Assembly: GCA_905250075.1 (NCBI GenBank)
Contig: CAJNOP010000017.1
Coordinates: 409,017-473,016 of the forward strand
Origin: Rotaria sp. Silwood1
Taxonomy: Eukaryota; Rotifera; Eurotatoria; Philodinida; Philodinidae
Length of the DNA stretch: 64,000 bases
Reading direction: 5' to 3'
Part shown: positions 62,924 to 64,000 of the stretch, piece after piece
How the letters are laid out: the number at the start of each line of letters is the position of its first letter
Numbering within the stretch: the stretch's first letter is position 1
Notes under the pieces: generated by a model
What the model was told of the DNA's origin: nothing
What the model saw: only the letters and a program-made list of their open reading frames with translations
The model's database searches: none
Translations under genes and position numbers: made by a program

Positions 62924-63456
62924 ATTTTCAATCTATAATATACGATTAAATAAATAAAGATTATAATCTTAGAAAATGAAGTTAACATTCACATCGATTA
63001 ATTAAACTTACTCTTGATAAATACATCAGACAAAACTCTATGTATGTATGTATAAACTTGTAGCAGAATTTTGCTTATCAATGACAGACAAAAAAATAGA
63101 CTGGTACCATCTGTTTCATCCTTACAAGTGCCAAGAAAAAGAAGAAAAGACAAAAAAAAAAACGAATAATTATTCTCAAGTAGTGTGATGTAAAATTCAA
63201 ACAATAACTTAAGTAATGAGTTGAACGTGATCAAAAACAAAAGATTAGTTTTTATACTCTATTACTTTCTTTTATATTAAAATCACGTTCAGCTTTTAAA
63301 ATAATATAAAATTTCTTCACACAGTCATTTTGAAAGATGAAACAAACAAATTACAATGAAAAGAATATTTAACATCGTCGTTTACTTTCATACTGATTGA
63401 GGAAAGAGTATTCGCCTTTTTTTTGTCTATTGTATAAAGATCGGTGACAATACATG
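62924..63456. other. Upstream region of the EB-like gene
   Basis: About 530 bp between the EB-like gene start and the transposon fragment. The promoter is presumably here. Nothing specific was recognised. Confidence 0.4.
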
Positions 63457-63900
63457 AAGGATGTTTCAAAAGTTCGAAAGAAAGAAAGCATAAATAATTT
63501 CTCAGTAATGCATGGAATTTAAATCTTTGCATTAACAGTTTGATGACACATTCATTAAAATTCTTAGATAAAATGTCTGTGTCTACACAAGTCACAAGTA
63601 AAATAGTCTTAGTAATAGCCAAGTTCGAGTTAGCTACCATTCTTAAACGAAATTTGCAAGTCAAATTTGACAAAAACACGCCAGCTGAATCTTGTATTAG
63701 AACTACATTTCAGCGATTCTATGAAACTAGTACCGTCGAAAATCAATCATGTTATGGAAGACGTACAGTGATGACTCAAGAAAAAGTGAATGATGTTAAA
63801 AATGCTTATAAAAATGAACTGGGATCAAGTATTCGGTCTATTGTACAAATGTGTACTGATTATGACAAACAATAGCATACCTGATAATGACAGAACGTCT
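63457..63900 (+). mobile_element. 5' part of a mariner/IS630-like DNA transposon
   Basis: aaggatgtttcaaaagttcg at 63457 resembles the gggtgtyycaaaagt-type terminal repeats of IS630/mariner-like elements. About 110 bp on, a frame at 63570-63875 encodes the N-terminal helix-turn-helix part of the transposase. It includes ELATILKRN, TTFQRFYETSTVENQ and GRRTVMTQEKVND, where the family has RF.ETGSV.D..R.GRP..LT.E. It then has SIRSIVQ (family LRR/SIRRLA). The frame stops at 63875, before the catalytic DDE domain, and no continuation is evident up to the window end. It is a truncated and inactive copy. Confidence 0.65.
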
Positions 63901-64000
63901 ATTATTAAAGTCATATAAGGTACAATTTATTCACTAGCTCTATGAAAATAAGTTACATAAACCGAAAATTGGCTCATTTCTATAAGCGTCATTAACTTGA

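Noticed and set aside
1-64000. CRISPR arrays, bacterial operons, rRNA genes, retroelements with recognisable proteins
   Set aside because: No spaced direct-repeat arrays, no rRNA-like conserved blocks, and no reverse transcriptase, integrase, capsid or envelope motif could be supported; spliced eukaryotic genes throughout.

Overview
The window is AT-rich animal DNA. Genes are split by GT-AG introns, most of them only 48-73 bp long, with a few of 0.4-1.8 kb. The best fit is a bdelloid rotifer (Adineta/Rotaria type). Three things point there: very short introns; a decayed copy of a large F-box/LRR-like family that I recognise from bdelloid proteomes (1570-3030); and a G-rich patch that resembles the TGTGGG-type telomeric repeat reported for bdelloids (7411-7496). 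The species call is an inference from memory and was not searched.

Layout, left to right. At 1-377 lie two back-to-back hairpin elements. Decayed coding relics follow at 558-962 and 1570-3030. COX15 (heme A synthase) is at 3695-4986 (-). A telomere-like hairpin lies next to a gene fragment at 7190-7496. An intronless membrane glycosyltransferase of the GT2 type is at 7851-9449 (-), and a SET-domain protein is at 14920-15799 (-). The stretch 17.7-21.4 kb holds almost only non-coding transposon-like palindromes. A seven-repeat protocadherin-like gene is at 22630-27831 (-), a neuronal-calcium-sensor-type EF-hand gene at 30350-31477 (-), and an SLC52A riboflavin transporter at 32054-33628 (-). 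A KIF24-like kinesin-13 with an N-terminal SAM domain is at 36540-46643 (-). A 1.5 kb inverted repeat lies at 49865-51380. A Shaker/Kv1 potassium channel is at 51699-53945 (-) and a PDZ+ZM muscle-type scaffold at 58537-59955 (+). A secreted six-module EB-like cysteine-rich protein is at 61343-62923 (-). The start of a mariner/IS630-like DNA transposon is at about 63457-63900 (+).

For the ten well-supported genes, exon phases were checked by hand and every assembled model stays open end to end. The genes have ordinary animal roles (respiratory heme synthesis, vitamin uptake, adhesion, calcium and potassium signalling, microtubule/cilium control, Z-disc-type scaffolding) and do not form one pathway.

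The most unusual property is the number of coding-free, near full-length imperfect palindromes. At least eight are unrelated in sequence, with arms from about 40 to more than 500 bp. Three lie inside long introns of otherwise compact genes, and two of these seem related to each other. Transcribed through, they would form long hairpin RNAs. Whether that has a function, for example as small-RNA precursors, is only a hypothesis here.
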